DNA of 64,000 nt from Zerene cesonia (lineage: Eukaryota > Arthropoda > Insecta > Lepidoptera > Pieridae). The notes beneath the pieces are model-generated. The model saw only the letters and a list, made by a program, of their open reading frames with translations, searched no databases and had not been told where the DNA came from. Within the stretch, counting starts at the first letter, position 1, and each line of letters opens with the position of its first letter. The stretch covers positions 6,076,001-6,140,000 of the forward strand of contig NC_052129.1 of assembly GCF_012273895.1 (NCBI RefSeq), given 5' to 3'. A program made the translations under genes and the position numbers. This document shows positions 1 to 10,779 of the stretch, one piece after another.

Positions 1-1040
1 GGTTTGCGTGTGATTGTATGAGTAACATATAATTATTAATTAAATTGATTCCACAGGCCTTTATGTTGCATTTTAATTAACTCTCTTTTGTTATAAATGA
101 TACTAAAATTGCCGTCTGGCACACATAAATAATTAAAATTTTCACACAAAAAATTCAATGATATTTGGAATTAATTATCTCAATAGCGGCCTATTGATAT
201 CTATTCCAAATTTCATTCAATTCAGCGCAGCGGTTTATATTGGTATGGTTGTGGAGGTACACCTAAGCCCTTATATTAGATTTTTTCAGTCAAAATTCAA
301 GTTGAGACGCTTACAATATAAATATAAGAGGCAGGTGACGTAAGGTGCATTACAAAGGAACTTAGCAAATCCACCCTCGAGGGTGACCTGGGGGAGCGAC
401 GGTTGGCGATGGCGTCGCATCGCTGTGGATGTTTTGGTGATGTGCGTATATTTAGATCATTTTCTGCTTTGTTATTGCGTTTAAAATGATCTTTGTGTAT
501 TACGTGTGTGTAATTTATAGGCCATAATAATTTTTTTCCATTATTATTGTAGTTAGTTACTTATTCTAGCCACGAGTGCTCTAATATAAATGAAAGATTT
601 TAACATTTTAAAAAAAAAATGACAGTTTATTCTTAATACGAAAAATACATACATACAGCCTATTTTCATGAATAAAATAACAGCAAAGAAAACTTTTCAA
701 AAATCTTGAACAGATTTAATGTGAAACGCGTAAAATAAAGCAAAAATTACGAAATACGAAACAGTTTTCACGCCATAAATATTTTTATTAAAGAAATATT
801 AAAAGTCTTGACTTGATTTATTTATGGCCTAGCGCCAGGACAAAAGAAAGCCACACAGAAGTTCTGAGCTGCTTAAGACTTGCTGTGGGACGTTTATTAA
901 AATCTAAAGATTTTTCGTAAATACATTTATTATAAAAGTGAGTGTGTTCCTTGTCTTTATTACGCTAAAACTACTATATCAATTTTGATGATTTTCAGTT
1001 ATTTAACATTGATTTTAACTCAAGCTTTATATGAAATGAT
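1..1040. other. AT-rich non-coding DNA
   Basis: No coding frame, splice-bounded exon or recognisable repeat was found. Short A and T runs are present, and a GC-richer patch at 350-440 has no clear identity. Confidence 0.6.
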
Positions 1041-1110
1041 GATAAGGAAAGGATTGATGACTGAAAAGAAGGAAGGCATTGGGTAGGGTAAGGAAAAGGA
1101 AAGGCACCAC
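1041..1110 (+). repeat. Rep-M fragment (SINE-like)
   Basis: GATAAGGAAAGGATTGATGA followed by GAAGGAAGG and AGGAAAAGGAAA matches the middle part of the Rep-M copies at 24.1 and 38.2 kb. Both ends are missing. Confidence 0.6.
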
Positions 1111-1186
1111 CACACCACACACAAATGTCACATAAAAACGAAATGAACCACACACAACATTGGCTCTAATTGCGAAACGACTTCAC

Positions 1187-1238
1187 GACGTCACGTCACG
1201 TCACGGCGTGACTCGCGACGTCACGTTACGATTTGCAT
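1187..1238. promoter_or_regulatory. Cluster of CRE-like sites with an octamer motif
   Basis: CGTCA half sites occur at 1189, 1194 and 1199, GACGTCAC again at 1217-1224, TGACTCG near 1210, and ATTTGCAT (POU-factor octamer) at 1231-1238. CREB/ATF, AP-1 and POU binding are known for such motifs. Function here is inferred from clustering only, and the tandem ACGTC pattern could be simple-sequence drift. Confidence 0.35.
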
Positions 1239-1299
1239 AATCGCACCGTCGTTATCGCCGTCCTAATCTGTAAAATTACGCAACGCGGATCTTCATCAT

Positions 1300-2900
1300 C
1301 GTTGTGCCGTGGATCTAGTGTCTGTACTACATTCAGTAAAGTAAAAATAATCCAGATTATAATCTGTGTCCGTACACGCTTTCATACAGATGCAATCAGC
1401 TGTTTTTTATGAAACAGTTTGCGTGTGTTGTGTGTTTACGTTTTTACATGAATATAAATAAAAATATATTTAGTTGCGTTGGTAACAATTAAATAATGAT
1501 TTACTGTGGAAATCTTAATATATAAAAGTAGCTTTTACCCGTAATTATTGATCGGAGCTTTTAACACACATTTGACATTTATTTTACTTTATACTTATTA
1601 TAATTAATAAAGTTTTTGATATTTTTATTTCAATAATAAGAAGAAATAAGCTACAATATTTGCATAAAATACAGTTTATAAGGAACTTTTAAAATATAAT
1701 TTAACGGACTATTGGATGTATAACTTTTTGTAGAAAATTATAGCGTGTTAGGAAGGTTATAAACAACGTTTCAAAAAGACCACAAGGAAAAAAAATAATA
1801 ACAAACAAAAACGCCACTGTGCATTCTAAAAACACACAAAATTATCATTAAATTCAAATGTAAGTGCCGGTCCCAAACCCTCCGGGAGAATTGCTTCCGT
1901 TAAATTATTCATCGGTAAAAAACGATTTTTTTCCAACACCCATCTGTCTATCCATCCCTAAGTATATATTCTAAATTTAGAGAAAGTGGTGTGTTTATAA
2001 CCTCAATTTAATAATGCGTGAGGATAACTTTAGTATCAAAAAAAATATGTGACTTTCCGTTCCTTAGTTTCGTTAACAAGCATTGTCTGTTTGTCTCTCT
2101 CTCAGTATCTTCTTAACACAAATGATTTAATATACACAAACGACAGATTATAAATATATGTTTGTATGCTTGTTCGGGATAAGACTAAGGAATCGATTTT
2201 AAACTGATTTTATTTATTTATTTTTATGATGTCAAACATTATTTATTAGGATTAACTTAAATAACTTAAATAACTAAGTTACTTCCTGCGATTACTGTTA
2301 GATTAGGACAAGACCTAGAATCTAAGTGAAGTCACGAGATAGCAATAATTGAAAGCTCGAATTACAACCTAACTGCATTAACATTCAGGTGGTCAATTGA
2401 TTTGTCGTGAATACTTGGTGTTCAGGTCTAAGGTTACAGAACTCTAAAATATCAAATCCTAGACCATCGAGGAAACATTAAGACAAAAAACGATTGAATC
2501 ATTTTAACGCAAATATGAAATTTTATGATTTTGAACTTTATATGCAGGTGATTTAGAGTCAAAAGTAAATTAATTTTAAGCGGCTAATTAAAAAGGTCAA
2601 GGAATTACATCACCAAGTAAAATGATAAAAAGCTAACATTTTCTAGTCACTTAAGTACAACTTGGTTGGTTTCGAGAAAAAAATATCCCCTGCTACGGGT
2701 GGAATAAGGGTAAACGTAGAATAATCTATTTTCCGCGAAATGTGGGTAGTTTGTAGGTACTTTATGCTTTATTTTATATGAAGTTTCCTAGAATATAGAT
2801 AAAGAAAACACATTGTTATGACAATACAATCTGAATGTTTTTAATTTGGAAACATGTATAATAAAATTAAATATTTTATATACATTAGCTTAGAAAAGAT
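1300..2900. other. AT-rich non-coding DNA
   Basis: No supported gene, exon or intact repeat was recognised. Reading frames are short and closed. A (TTAT)-rich stretch at 2205-2225 and TAACTTAAATAACTTAAATAA at 2254-2274 are minor simple repeats. Confidence 0.55.
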
Positions 2901-2902
2901 AA

Positions 2903-3053
2903 GTAGTTCCGGGGTTTACCCGCAAAGTACCATTCTCGAAGGATTTCTAATTACCATACTCGGTTCTCAAACTATCATGTACCAAATATCATCCAGATCC
3001 GGTCAGTGGTTTCGGCGTTAAGAAGAGACATATAGACAGAGCAACATTTGCAT
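2903..3053 (-). mobile_element. Helitron-like relic, minus orientation (Hel-J type)
   Basis: Read on the minus strand it has the lepidopteran pattern of CTCTTCACGCC-like text, a degenerate 'accactgaccgga' block, then TTTGGTACATG and a GGGTAAACCCCGG 3' hairpin. No autonomous coding sequence is present. It lies directly before Hel-A copy 1. Confidence 0.5.
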
Positions 3054-3130
3054 TTATAATATTTGTGGGTTTTTGTTTGCTTAATCATATAAAAACGCCT
3101 AAATCGATTTGGATAAAACTTAATAATCAG

Positions 3131-3295
3131 GTATGGGATGTTTGTTACTCTTTCACGCAAAAACTACTGAATCGATTGCAATAAAATTTGGCACGTAGAC
3201 AGCTGGACAACTGGAATAACATATAGGCAACTTTATATCCCAATATTCCTACGGGATTACAGACGTACGCGGGTGAAACCGCGGGGCGGAGCTTG
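3131..3295 (+). mobile_element. Hel-A copy 1, 5'-truncated
   Basis: From GGGATGTTTGTTACTCTTTC to the 3' hairpin GCGGGTGAAACCGCG it matches the Hel-A consensus. The usual first ~45 bases (TCCTACTAATATTATAAATG...) are absent and the terminal CTAG has become CTTG, so this is an old copy. Confidence 0.75.
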
Positions 3296-4143
3296 TTCGA
3301 AATAAAAATACCGAATGCAATACCCAATGCATTATAAACCAAATTAGGTTTCCAATACATACCGATATATCGTTATAAATACCGATATAAACTGTTTTGT
3401 AACGTCGGAATGTCATATACACATGTGACCTATATAATCTAGATACACTGCCAAATGTCCTTACGTATTACGGCGCGATGAAAAATGTGACAATGCAGAC
3501 CGTCTTGTGTGTGGATTGTTCCTGTCCCTGAACGGGGGTTTGGGGCGTGGTGTATTGTAAAGTTGTTGACACGATTGGTTGTTAGGAAAATTAAAAAAAA
3601 AAAAAAAACAAAAGCTTTGAGAAAACTTTCACTGAAAATATGAATCTTTTACTTATACGAATAATCAATATTAGCAATGTCGTAACAATTAACTTATGAT
3701 CGAGGTTTTACACTTTAATACGTTAACAAAAGTCTGTCTAGAGACTTGATTTTATCCAAACCAATTCAGCAGTTTTTACTTGAAAAAGGATATAAACATC
3801 TTGTTAATTATTCGTTGTACACACCTATATAAAATCACATTATATATTTACTATTTCCATCTACGGTACACAGATGATATTTCTAGTCTTATATATTTCC
3901 AAATAAAACTCTTATATTCTCCTTAACGAGTTTTCATTAAAATTATGATCATCTATAGTCAAATAAGGAAAGAATGGGATAATATAAAAGGAAAGATATA
4001 AATTATTGCAGGAAATGACTACTCAAACTACACTTTCATTAATAAACATCACAAAAATACTTTGCGAATTCAAAACTGTGCCACGTCTTGTAACTACAGG
4101 GTTGCCGCAAGGGATAAATGTTATAGATTTATATTGTAGAAGA

Positions 4144-4356
4144 TCCTACTAATCATACTCATACTAATATTATAAATGCGAAAGTTTGTAAGGATGTGTG
4201 TGTGTTTGTTGCTCTTTCACGCAATAACTACTGAACCGATTGCAATTAAAATTGGTACATAGACAGCTGGATAGCTGGAATAACATATAGGCAACTTTTT
4301 ATCCCAATATTCCTACGGTATAGACTTACGCGGGTGAGACCGCGGGGCGCAGCTGG
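4144..4356 (+). mobile_element. Hel-A copy 2
   Basis: Starts TCCTACTAAT with a short duplicated CATACTCATACTAAT insertion, then continues TATTATAAATGCGAAAG and ends with the GCGGGTGAGACCGCG hairpin and CTGG in place of CTAG. It is non-coding and near full length. Confidence 0.8.
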
Positions 4357-4504
4357 TAGAGTAATAAAATGATTAGCATTCCCAAAGCAATACTGATTTT
4401 ATATTATCATTTACAATAGGCGGATTAGAGCTTATTACAATGTTCGAAAAAAAATTAAGCAAGAAACGTATTTCCTACAAAATTATAAACACACATTAAG
4501 TCAC

Positions 4505-4583
4505 AGACCTCCTATGAGGGTTCTCTCCCTCCCTCATAGGAGGCCTGTGTCCCAGCAGTGGGAACATATATAGGCTGATGATG
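4505..4583 (+). repeat. Rep-R: non-LTR retrotransposon tail with short hairpin
   Basis: AGGAGGCCTGTGTCCCAGCA with AGTGGGAACATATATAGGC and a GATGATG end is the form commonly seen at 3' ends of lepidopteran RTE-like retroposons. A perfect 13-bp inverted repeat (4508-4520 with 4531-4543) lies at its 5' side. Confidence 0.6.
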
Positions 4584-4654
4584 TTTAAGTCACAAACCTT
4601 AACTCGAAATTAGGGAATTTCCAAGGTATTCTTGCCGGTAGTTACAATTATTTT

Positions 4655-4985
4655 TCCAACAACGCTGCGCCAGCCCTACCCCCCATCAATCACGGCGGCG
4701 CCAGGGCCGCTGCAAACTTCACTATTTAGCGTCCCATCTTATTTGAATCAAAACTTTCCCATTGTGCCCGTGATGGGCGCAACTTGGAAATAAAAAGGAA
4801 AGAAACAACTTTGCGGCCTTTTGTTCGTTCTTGCGAAATGTTTCCTCTCAGCCCAGGGCTGGGCTATTGGGAAGAGATTCTTTCCGTGGAAATTATGAGA
4901 AAGATTTCTCGTCGGACTATTGAATTCGTTCGTTGTTTGTGGTTGTCCCGGGCTCTGTCTTGTCGCATTTGTAATTTGCGATAAC
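4655..4985. other. Repeat-poor, GC-elevated block
   Basis: It contains none of the repeat families and has mixed composition with an inverted word (CAGCCCAGGGCTGGGC). A 66-codon plus-strand frame here has no splice context or recognisable domain. It could be a conserved non-coding element. Confidence 0.3.
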
Positions 4986-5189
4986 GCAGGTGAAACGAAT
5001 TTAAGTAATTGCGATATAAATGCGATTGGAATATGGAAGATTCATACTAGTGTAATTTACTGATATGTTACGAGGACCCAAGTAGGTGAATAGGTTATTG
5101 TGCCTAGTGTTTGTTTGTTTCTCTAAAACCACTGAACTTCTTAGCTCTCATTATTAAGGCTCAGTATTTCATCATTGCACCATTAAGAC

Positions 5190-5378
5190 GGTATTAATAT
5201 TATAAACGCAAGTTTGTAAGAATGTGCGGTTGTATGTTTGTTATTATTTCACACGAAAACCACTGAACGGATTACGATGATTGTGATATAGCTTTGTACC
5301 ACAGTAACGCATTAATTTAGAAATGCTTGCTGTTACCCGCGGGTTCGTTCGTCCGTGGATGGAACCGCGGCTCGCAGT
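5190..5378 (+). mobile_element. Hel-I copy, degenerate
   Basis: TATTATAAACGCAAGTTTG, TGTATGTTTGTTATTATTTC, CACTGAACGGATTACGATGA and a terminal GGAACCGCGGCTCGCAG parallel the copy at 29421-29605. The 3' CTAG has decayed. Confidence 0.6.
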
Positions 5379-5954
5379 ATATCATATTATTTACAGATAG
5401 TTAATGAAATAACTTTATCCGGTAAAACTATATTATAGTAATACATAAAAGGATAATGTAAGTATTTCTTTTTCACGTATATTTGTATGATTCTCTATTA
5501 TTACGAAAAAAGTGATCAAGCCGAAACTGTTATTAGTCGCGTATATTGCCCTGTAAATCGCATCCGAGCGCATAATTTATATGTATATACCGCTGTACCT
5601 CACGAACCATTAACCCGGTGTCGATTAAATCGATATTATCGCAGTGGAATCTCACAGCAGACCGATTCTATCAGTCGATAGGCGATTATTCGCGATAGCG
5701 CTGGATAGGCTAGACTTTAACGGAATGTCTAAAGGATTACTATTTTGGAATTCATCCAAATATAAGTTCTGTTATTGTGAAATGCACTTTTAAAAGCTTC
5801 GAGATCGTGCTTTGTGGGAGAATTTGTTTATTTGGTATCGAGACAGATTTCCTAAAACCTATTTATCGACGCTTGCTATTCATTGCACGCTATGTATTTT
5901 AAAAACTTATTTAAGCGACATATTTTTTTGATATTTTAATAGAATTAACTTTTG

Positions 5955-6030
5955 TTGCGGTCCATTGCAGCGCCACGAAGGCGAAGGACTTGGGTTCGAC
6001 TTCCAGCTCATGATCGATATTTCTGTGCAT
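5955..6030 (+). repeat. tRNA-derived SINE relic
   Basis: A GGGTTCGACTTCC box-B match follows GTTGCGGTCCATTGCAGCGC (box-A-like) at usual spacing. The A-box is weak, so it is a decayed SINE head rather than a tRNA gene. Confidence 0.4.
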
Positions 6031-6192
6031 TGTATTAATTTACATATGTAATGCTGAAATTATTAAATTTTCTTATAATTGAAATTATTTAATTTATGCA
6101 TAATTACATAATGCCTCCAAAATTTTTTTATTAATCATTTAAAACAGTCGTTCGTCAGAAATGCAATGGATGACATGTCAAATTGTGTAATC

Positions 6193-6363
6193 TTCTCTTT
6201 TATATATAAAAATCAATTGCTGTTCGTTAGTCTCGCTAAAACTCGAGAATGGCTTCACCGATTTATATAATCATGGTTTTGGCGCATTCTGAAGGGAAGT
6301 CCAGGGAAGGTTTTAAAGGTAAGAACAATACGGAGGCGGGCGAAGCCGCGGACGGGAAGCTAG
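6193..6363 (+). mobile_element. Hel-E copy (internally deleted Helitron-like element)
   Basis: Starts TATATATAAAAATCAATTGC, then TGTTCGTTAGTCTCGCTAAA, and ends GGCGGGCGAAGCCGC hairpin plus GGGAAGCTAG. This 5' and 3' combination is a familiar lepidopteran Helitron-like family, whose longer copies have more internal sequence. It ends in CTAG followed by T, as Helitron insertions do. Confidence 0.7.
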
Positions 6364-6965
6364 TATAGCAATATATAATGAAACATGAAGTTTTATACAA
6401 AAATTATTAAAAATGCTCAGATCATTAAAGCATACATATAAAAAGAAAGAATTTAACCAACGTAACCCGATGACAATATCAAATAATTAAATGCTTAAAT
6501 ATCAAGGCTAATGCGAAAAAGTTGCAAATAAGTTACAAGTATGCAAGCAATAACTTACTTATGCTAATCGAGATGCTCTTAGGAAATATTATTTTGTGCA
6601 AATGACTCTCGTAATATTAGCGGGTTTATTATTTTAATTGGGGAGCGGAATGTTAATTTGTTTTTGGGGTTCCGTTGTACGCACATTCATTTTTTACAAC
6701 AAAAATCTTCCAAATTAATTCACCTATTTAAACGAAATCTTAACAGACATACAGACTGTTAGTTTCATATTAAATTTAGAATAACTGTAGATTGAAAAAA
6801 TACTTAAGCGTCAAATGTATCAAGAGTGTGCGTTATGAAATCTCGTCATATCGGCTATTACCTGATATGACCATAACATGCAAAATGTATTGACCGTTTC
6901 TGGTAGAATTTGTGGCGGAAGCACCTGCCAAATACGTAGGACTTAACGACGTATACCCATATATC

Positions 6966-7070
6966 GATATTATAAATGTAACTGTAAATGTCTGTTAGCT
7001 CTATTTCTACACCAAAACGGATAAACAGATTTGGACGAATTGTATTGCTCTCTTTAGGTAGACCTACATA
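6966..7070 (+). mobile_element. Helitron-like fragment
   Basis: TATTATAAATGTAACTGTAA followed by CCAAAACGGATAAACAGATT resembles the 5' half of Hel-J/Hel-A type elements. No hairpin end is visible. Confidence 0.35.
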
Positions 7071-7313
7071 TGCTTGGAGAAAGATATTGAATCTGCAGTC
7101 CCTTACTACTATTATAATAAATGTGATAGTTAATCTAACTGTCTGTGTAACCGGATTGGAGGAAATTTAATATACAGGTAGACTAAACAGTTTGACTTAT
7201 ATAAAAAACATATTATTATTAGTCACGTCTTTTCTAGACATAACAAAATACACTGAATATGAATCATCTGTTCTAACTGAAGCACAAAGCACTGCACCAA
7301 AAAGGGCTATAGG

Positions 7314-7316
<3 letters not shown>

Positions 7317-7354
<38 letters not shown>
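7317..7354. repeat. (TA)n microsatellite
   Basis: An uninterrupted run of about 18 TA units. Confidence 0.98.
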
Positions 7355-7356
<2 letters not shown>

Positions 7357-7850
7357 AGATGTTTCTAATCGCCGGTGGTCGTCCCAAATTTAACAGCGTT
7401 ACAAGTCCAGTTGCCACCGTTGAAATCCAACGAATAAACATTAGGGCGCATCAAACAGTGATTTTACGACATCAACAATAAATGATACAGCCTCACAGCT
7501 CGGATACCTACGTTTTTACAGCCGGTCCAACCGCTCGGAAGGGATACAGCTTTACGCGCCGTAAACGATTATTTAACTTTAAGTGGCACTAACTAAAATT
7601 TACGATTACAATTAATTTCATTCAGGGAATCGCCGAAGAGCCAATTATTAAAATTGCCCGCTGCCAAAAATTATACTCAACAGTTTTGATCGTTAAAATT
7701 TGAATATCGGCGGCGTCTTTAAAGAGTTTTCATACTTTAATTCGGTTTATGTAAAAATTACGCTCAATTCTATCGCATTTGCCGCGGAAGTAGCTCTCGA
7801 ATGAACAATCGGATTGTCTTCAAAACTTTTTGACTGAAGTGAAGTGAAAG
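7355..7850. other. Repeat-poor block, possible conserved non-coding element
   Basis: About 500 bases with none of the repeat families and many homeodomain-like AATTA/TTAAT words (7560-7640) plus GC-richer patches. All frames are closed. Confidence 0.3.
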
Positions 7851-8442
7851 CATAAAGAAAGCATTAATTAGGGCTGTTTCATGAAAATATAACCTATTTT
7901 GGAGAATGTTACATAGGTTTTATACTATAATCATATCTGAGATGTAATATGTTTGATTCATAGCGGAGATTAATACAAAAATAAATATTATTTATGAGAG
8001 ATACATCAGCCACAAGGACAGAATAAACACAAAATATATTAAACATTCCAATTTCAATGTTTATACCTTTAACTTACAATAACAGGGAAAACATAGAAGA
8101 CATTACGAGCATCTTAAGCTTAAATTTAGGTAAAACTTTTCATATCGCAGTCTGAATTGAAAATGAGAGCTACATAGTATAATAGGATGTGAATACACAT
8201 CACGAATAAGTTATTACATGTATCTTGTGAAGTAACTTTTAACTGCTGAGACATGTATCATTAAAACAATGTAAACCAACATAAATGTCACATGAACGAG
8301 GATTAGAAATTCTCGTATTTCGTTCAAAAAGGGTGATTCTGTATCCAGCTAATGACACTTATTTGAATATATATATTTATGGACTCGTCTATTAAGACAA
8401 TTGTATTAAGTTACATGGTTATTGTACCGGAAATTTATATGT

Positions 8443-8580
8443 GCAATAAAAAGTCAGTCTCCGGGCCTAGCCCGCATCGTTTCAACTTTGTGACAAGTTT
8501 CATACATATTGGTTCAGTTGTTAAGATGTAAAGAAGAGACAGAGAGACAGACAGATGTACTTACACATTTATAACATGAG
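8443..8580 (-). mobile_element. Helitron-like relic, minus orientation
   Basis: On the minus strand it reads a short GTCTGTCTGTCTCTCTGTCTC run, then AACTGAACCAATATGTATG and a GCGGGCTAGGCCCGG end, as in Hel-J type elements. Confidence 0.5.
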
Positions 8581-8655
8581 TAGTATAGTTTATGTAATAT
8601 CGAATATACAAACTTTAAGAAAAAGTGGGTAGTCAAACAAAATCATCTTGCTCAC

Positions 8656-8791
8656 CTCGGCTTGTGATAGGTTGGGTTGCTATTAGTTTTAAGGATGTCA
8701 GCGTTGGGGACGGACGTCGGCAGTGCATGCTCTCTCTCCAACTCGCTCTCATAGCTCTCTAGGGGGACGTGCTTGCCGGGCAAGGGGTCCG
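8656..8791 (-). CDS. Internal coding exon of an unidentified gene
   Basis: I see a 136-nt segment on the minus strand flanked by a strong acceptor (TTGTTTGTCCACAG just upstream at 8792-8805) and a consensus donor (exon ...CCGAG, intron GTGAGC at 8655-8650). Inside, one frame is open throughout: two bases completing a codon, 44 full codons, then two bases. The peptide starts DPLPGKHVPLESYESELERE and ends TNSNPTYHKP. It is hydrophilic, rich in E, P, S and T, with no membrane segment. It holds NPTY, a form of the NPXY motif bound by PTB-domain adaptors and used for endocytosis in receptor tails. A cytoplasmic tail of a membrane protein is therefore one guess, not a finding. GC content and codon use stand out from the AT-rich flanks. 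I do not recognise the gene. Neighbouring exons are not visible, so introns on both sides must be long. A 10-N gap lies 14 bases upstream of the exon. Confidence 0.65.
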
Positions 8792-8805
8792 CTGTGGACA
8801 AACAA

Positions 8806-8815
8806 NNNNNNNNNN
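8806..8815. other. Assembly gap of 10 N
   Basis: Ten undetermined bases separate the acceptor tract of the 8.7-kb exon from the Rep-M copy. The true length is unknown. Reading frames that cross it on either strand are artefacts. Confidence 1.
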
Positions 8816-8817
8816 TA

Positions 8818-9113
8818 GACATGTGGGAGTCGAGCACGCTGAGGCACGAATTGAGTCAGGTCGCATCGGGGAAGGAAACACAATCTCACAGAAAATCGGC
8901 GTACTATATTACGCCGGTTTTCTGTGAGATTGTGTTGATAGAAGCATGCTACTATATTGCGTTCGGCGAGCGGGAGAGCCGGAGGTCCGTTACGATTCCT
9001 CCAGTTTCCCTTAAAGGAGTAGCCCTTAAAAGCGCCTTAAGGCGCCGTTCTTGGGCGGTGGTGATCGCTTACCATCAGGCGAACCACCAGTTCAGTTGCC
9101 CGCTTATAGCATA
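8818..9113 (-). repeat. Rep-M copy 1, SINE-like, with internal inverted duplication
   Basis: On the minus strand it reads AAGCGGGCAACTGAACTGGT, GGTTCGCCTGATGGTAAGCG, and ends GTGCTCGACTCCCACATG, like the 38.1-kb copy. Similar repeats are widespread in butterflies. I think they have been classed as SINEs (Metulj-like), but I cannot verify this. Two features are odd: a 27-bp-arm hairpin at 8877-8936 absent from the 38.1-kb copy, and the palindrome GCGCCTTAAGGCGC at 9032-9045 where other copies have a different hairpin. Apparent reading frames here are not genes. Confidence 0.8.
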
Positions 9114-9844
9114 AAAAAGACAACAATAAATACACTTTCTATAGTATAAAGCATGTATTTATACCTATTTACATGGTGTTAAGATGCGTTAATTATAATA
9201 TACGAGCCGTATCTATGAAAAGGACAGTTATTCATCAGTTAAAGCAGTAATGAAAGCTTATCCTATAAAAATATATATTCATTACAAAGACTATGATATC
9301 AAGATTATTCAGTTCCAATAAGCTTCGAAAAGAGAGGAATCCTTCACCCCAACTGGCATCTTCGCAAACTATACCAGTGCGAATTCACACAATTACTCCA
9401 TAAAGTATTGAAATAGTAAATTCTGGTTTGAGTTCAATAGTTTCCCGGTGGATCATATAAATTAGTATTAAGTTCGAGATATCACTTTGCGATCGCTCGA
9501 CTATTCTGCGATTGAGTTGCTAACTCTGAAGACCTATACAGATGAACCATGATATTTGTCTTGTTACATCTTATTTAATTAATATATTCTCTGCTAGGAT
9601 TATAAAGTTAACTATACATTGAAGTATAATTTATTAAAGTTTATGATGCAGTACCTATAATCTATCAACTCTGATGAATCCACGGTGAAACCATTCATCA
9701 AAATTTGTTCGGTTGTTGTGGCGTGACAGCGTATTAACAAGCAGATTAACAAAAACAATAGCATTAAATAATGTTAAATTGGGATCGATCGGGTCAATCT
9801 AGTGCATTACGAAATTATATTTGTTTTTGTTAAAAAATTAGTAA

Positions 9845-9985
9845 CTTTAGCCCGCGGAGTAGATAAATAGTTATTATACATATAAATCTTCCTCTTGAAT
9901 CACTATTTATTTAAAAAAACCTCATCAAAATCCTTTACCGGACAGAGAAAGCGACTTTGTTTTATACTATGTAGTTATAAACGTA
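9845..9985 (-). mobile_element. Hel-B relic, minus orientation
   Basis: On the minus strand: CAAAGTCGCTTTCTCTGTCC, AAAGGATTTTGATGAGG and AATAGTGATTCAAGAGGAAG, then CTCCGCGGGCTAAAG. It matches Hel-B at 12.1 kb but lacks the middle. Confidence 0.65.
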
Positions 9986-10444
9986 TCTTTAAATGATTTT
10001 AACCTACACTTCGAAACTACATACATATATATAACTAAATATATATATACAAAAGATCACACTGTAAATAGCGGCTATGAACTATTATTATAAACAGTGA
10101 TATCAAAACGAGTTACTGAGAAGTGGGCCATTGAACAAAGAGTAGGCACTAAGTACTTACTGTACGAGTTTGTGTTAGGTCTTATCAGGCAATCGGATGA
10201 CCCGTGGGAATGTATGGTTTTGATTCAATATTTCTTAGTATTTTGTGATATTTAACTCCATGTCACATTACTTTGTCGTTGTGTGTGTGTGTTATTCTAT
10301 GTTGTAACGACAAGTGTCGATGTAACGTCTTTTTATGCGATAACTTGCGCAAGAGTTTATTGTTATATATGTACATTTCGTTATAGACTATAGTTTTTCA
10401 AATTATTATTAATCACAATTTATAGACGTATTGTACCATATTTA

Positions 10445-10690
10445 CAAACGACTTCAAAAAAATCATTCTCCGTTCACGATTCGAATGTATTTCTTTGCCT
10501 TAGTTACCTCAGAACTTTCGACTGGCTGAACGAATTTTCATGATCCTTTTTTATCTGTAAGCTGATGCAAAAATGAAAGCATCAAATGCCCTTTACGTTT
10601 GTTCTATATGACCCTGCATGTTCCATATAAAAGTGCAAAAAAAAATCCCGTATTTTCGTGACGAATCGAATACATTAGTCACCGATTATT
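10445..10690 (+). repeat. Rep-G copy 1 (dispersed retroposon-like repeat)
   Basis: ACGACTTCAAAAAAATCATT, TTACCTCAGAACTTTCGACT and GGCTGAACGAATTTTCATGA, then TTTTTATCTGTAAGCTGATG, match the copies at 28.8 kb (minus) and 63.9 kb. I have no reliable class for it; a LINE 3' region is likely. Confidence 0.6.
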
Positions 10691-10718
10691 TAGTGCGTGT
10701 AATTTACAGCATTCATTA

Positions 10719-10768
10719 TGACGTCACGGCTAGTGTTGACGGTTATCGATAACGGTTGTCGATAAGTG
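10719..10768. promoter_or_regulatory. CRE plus DRE-like motif cluster
   Basis: A full palindromic CRE TGACGTCA lies at 10719-10726. TATCGATA (DRE, bound by DREF and BEAF-32-type proteins in flies) lies at 10744-10751 within TTATCGATAA, and TCGATA recurs at 10759-10764. In flies DRE marks constitutive promoters and insulators. Transfer to this insect is inference. No exon is visible nearby. Confidence 0.4.
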
Positions 10769-10779
10769 GAGGGTAAAAT

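Noticed and set aside
8773..9114. 113-codon plus-strand frame across the 10-N gap
   Set aside because: It runs antisense to the exon and then through the Rep-M repeat. The frame is incidental.
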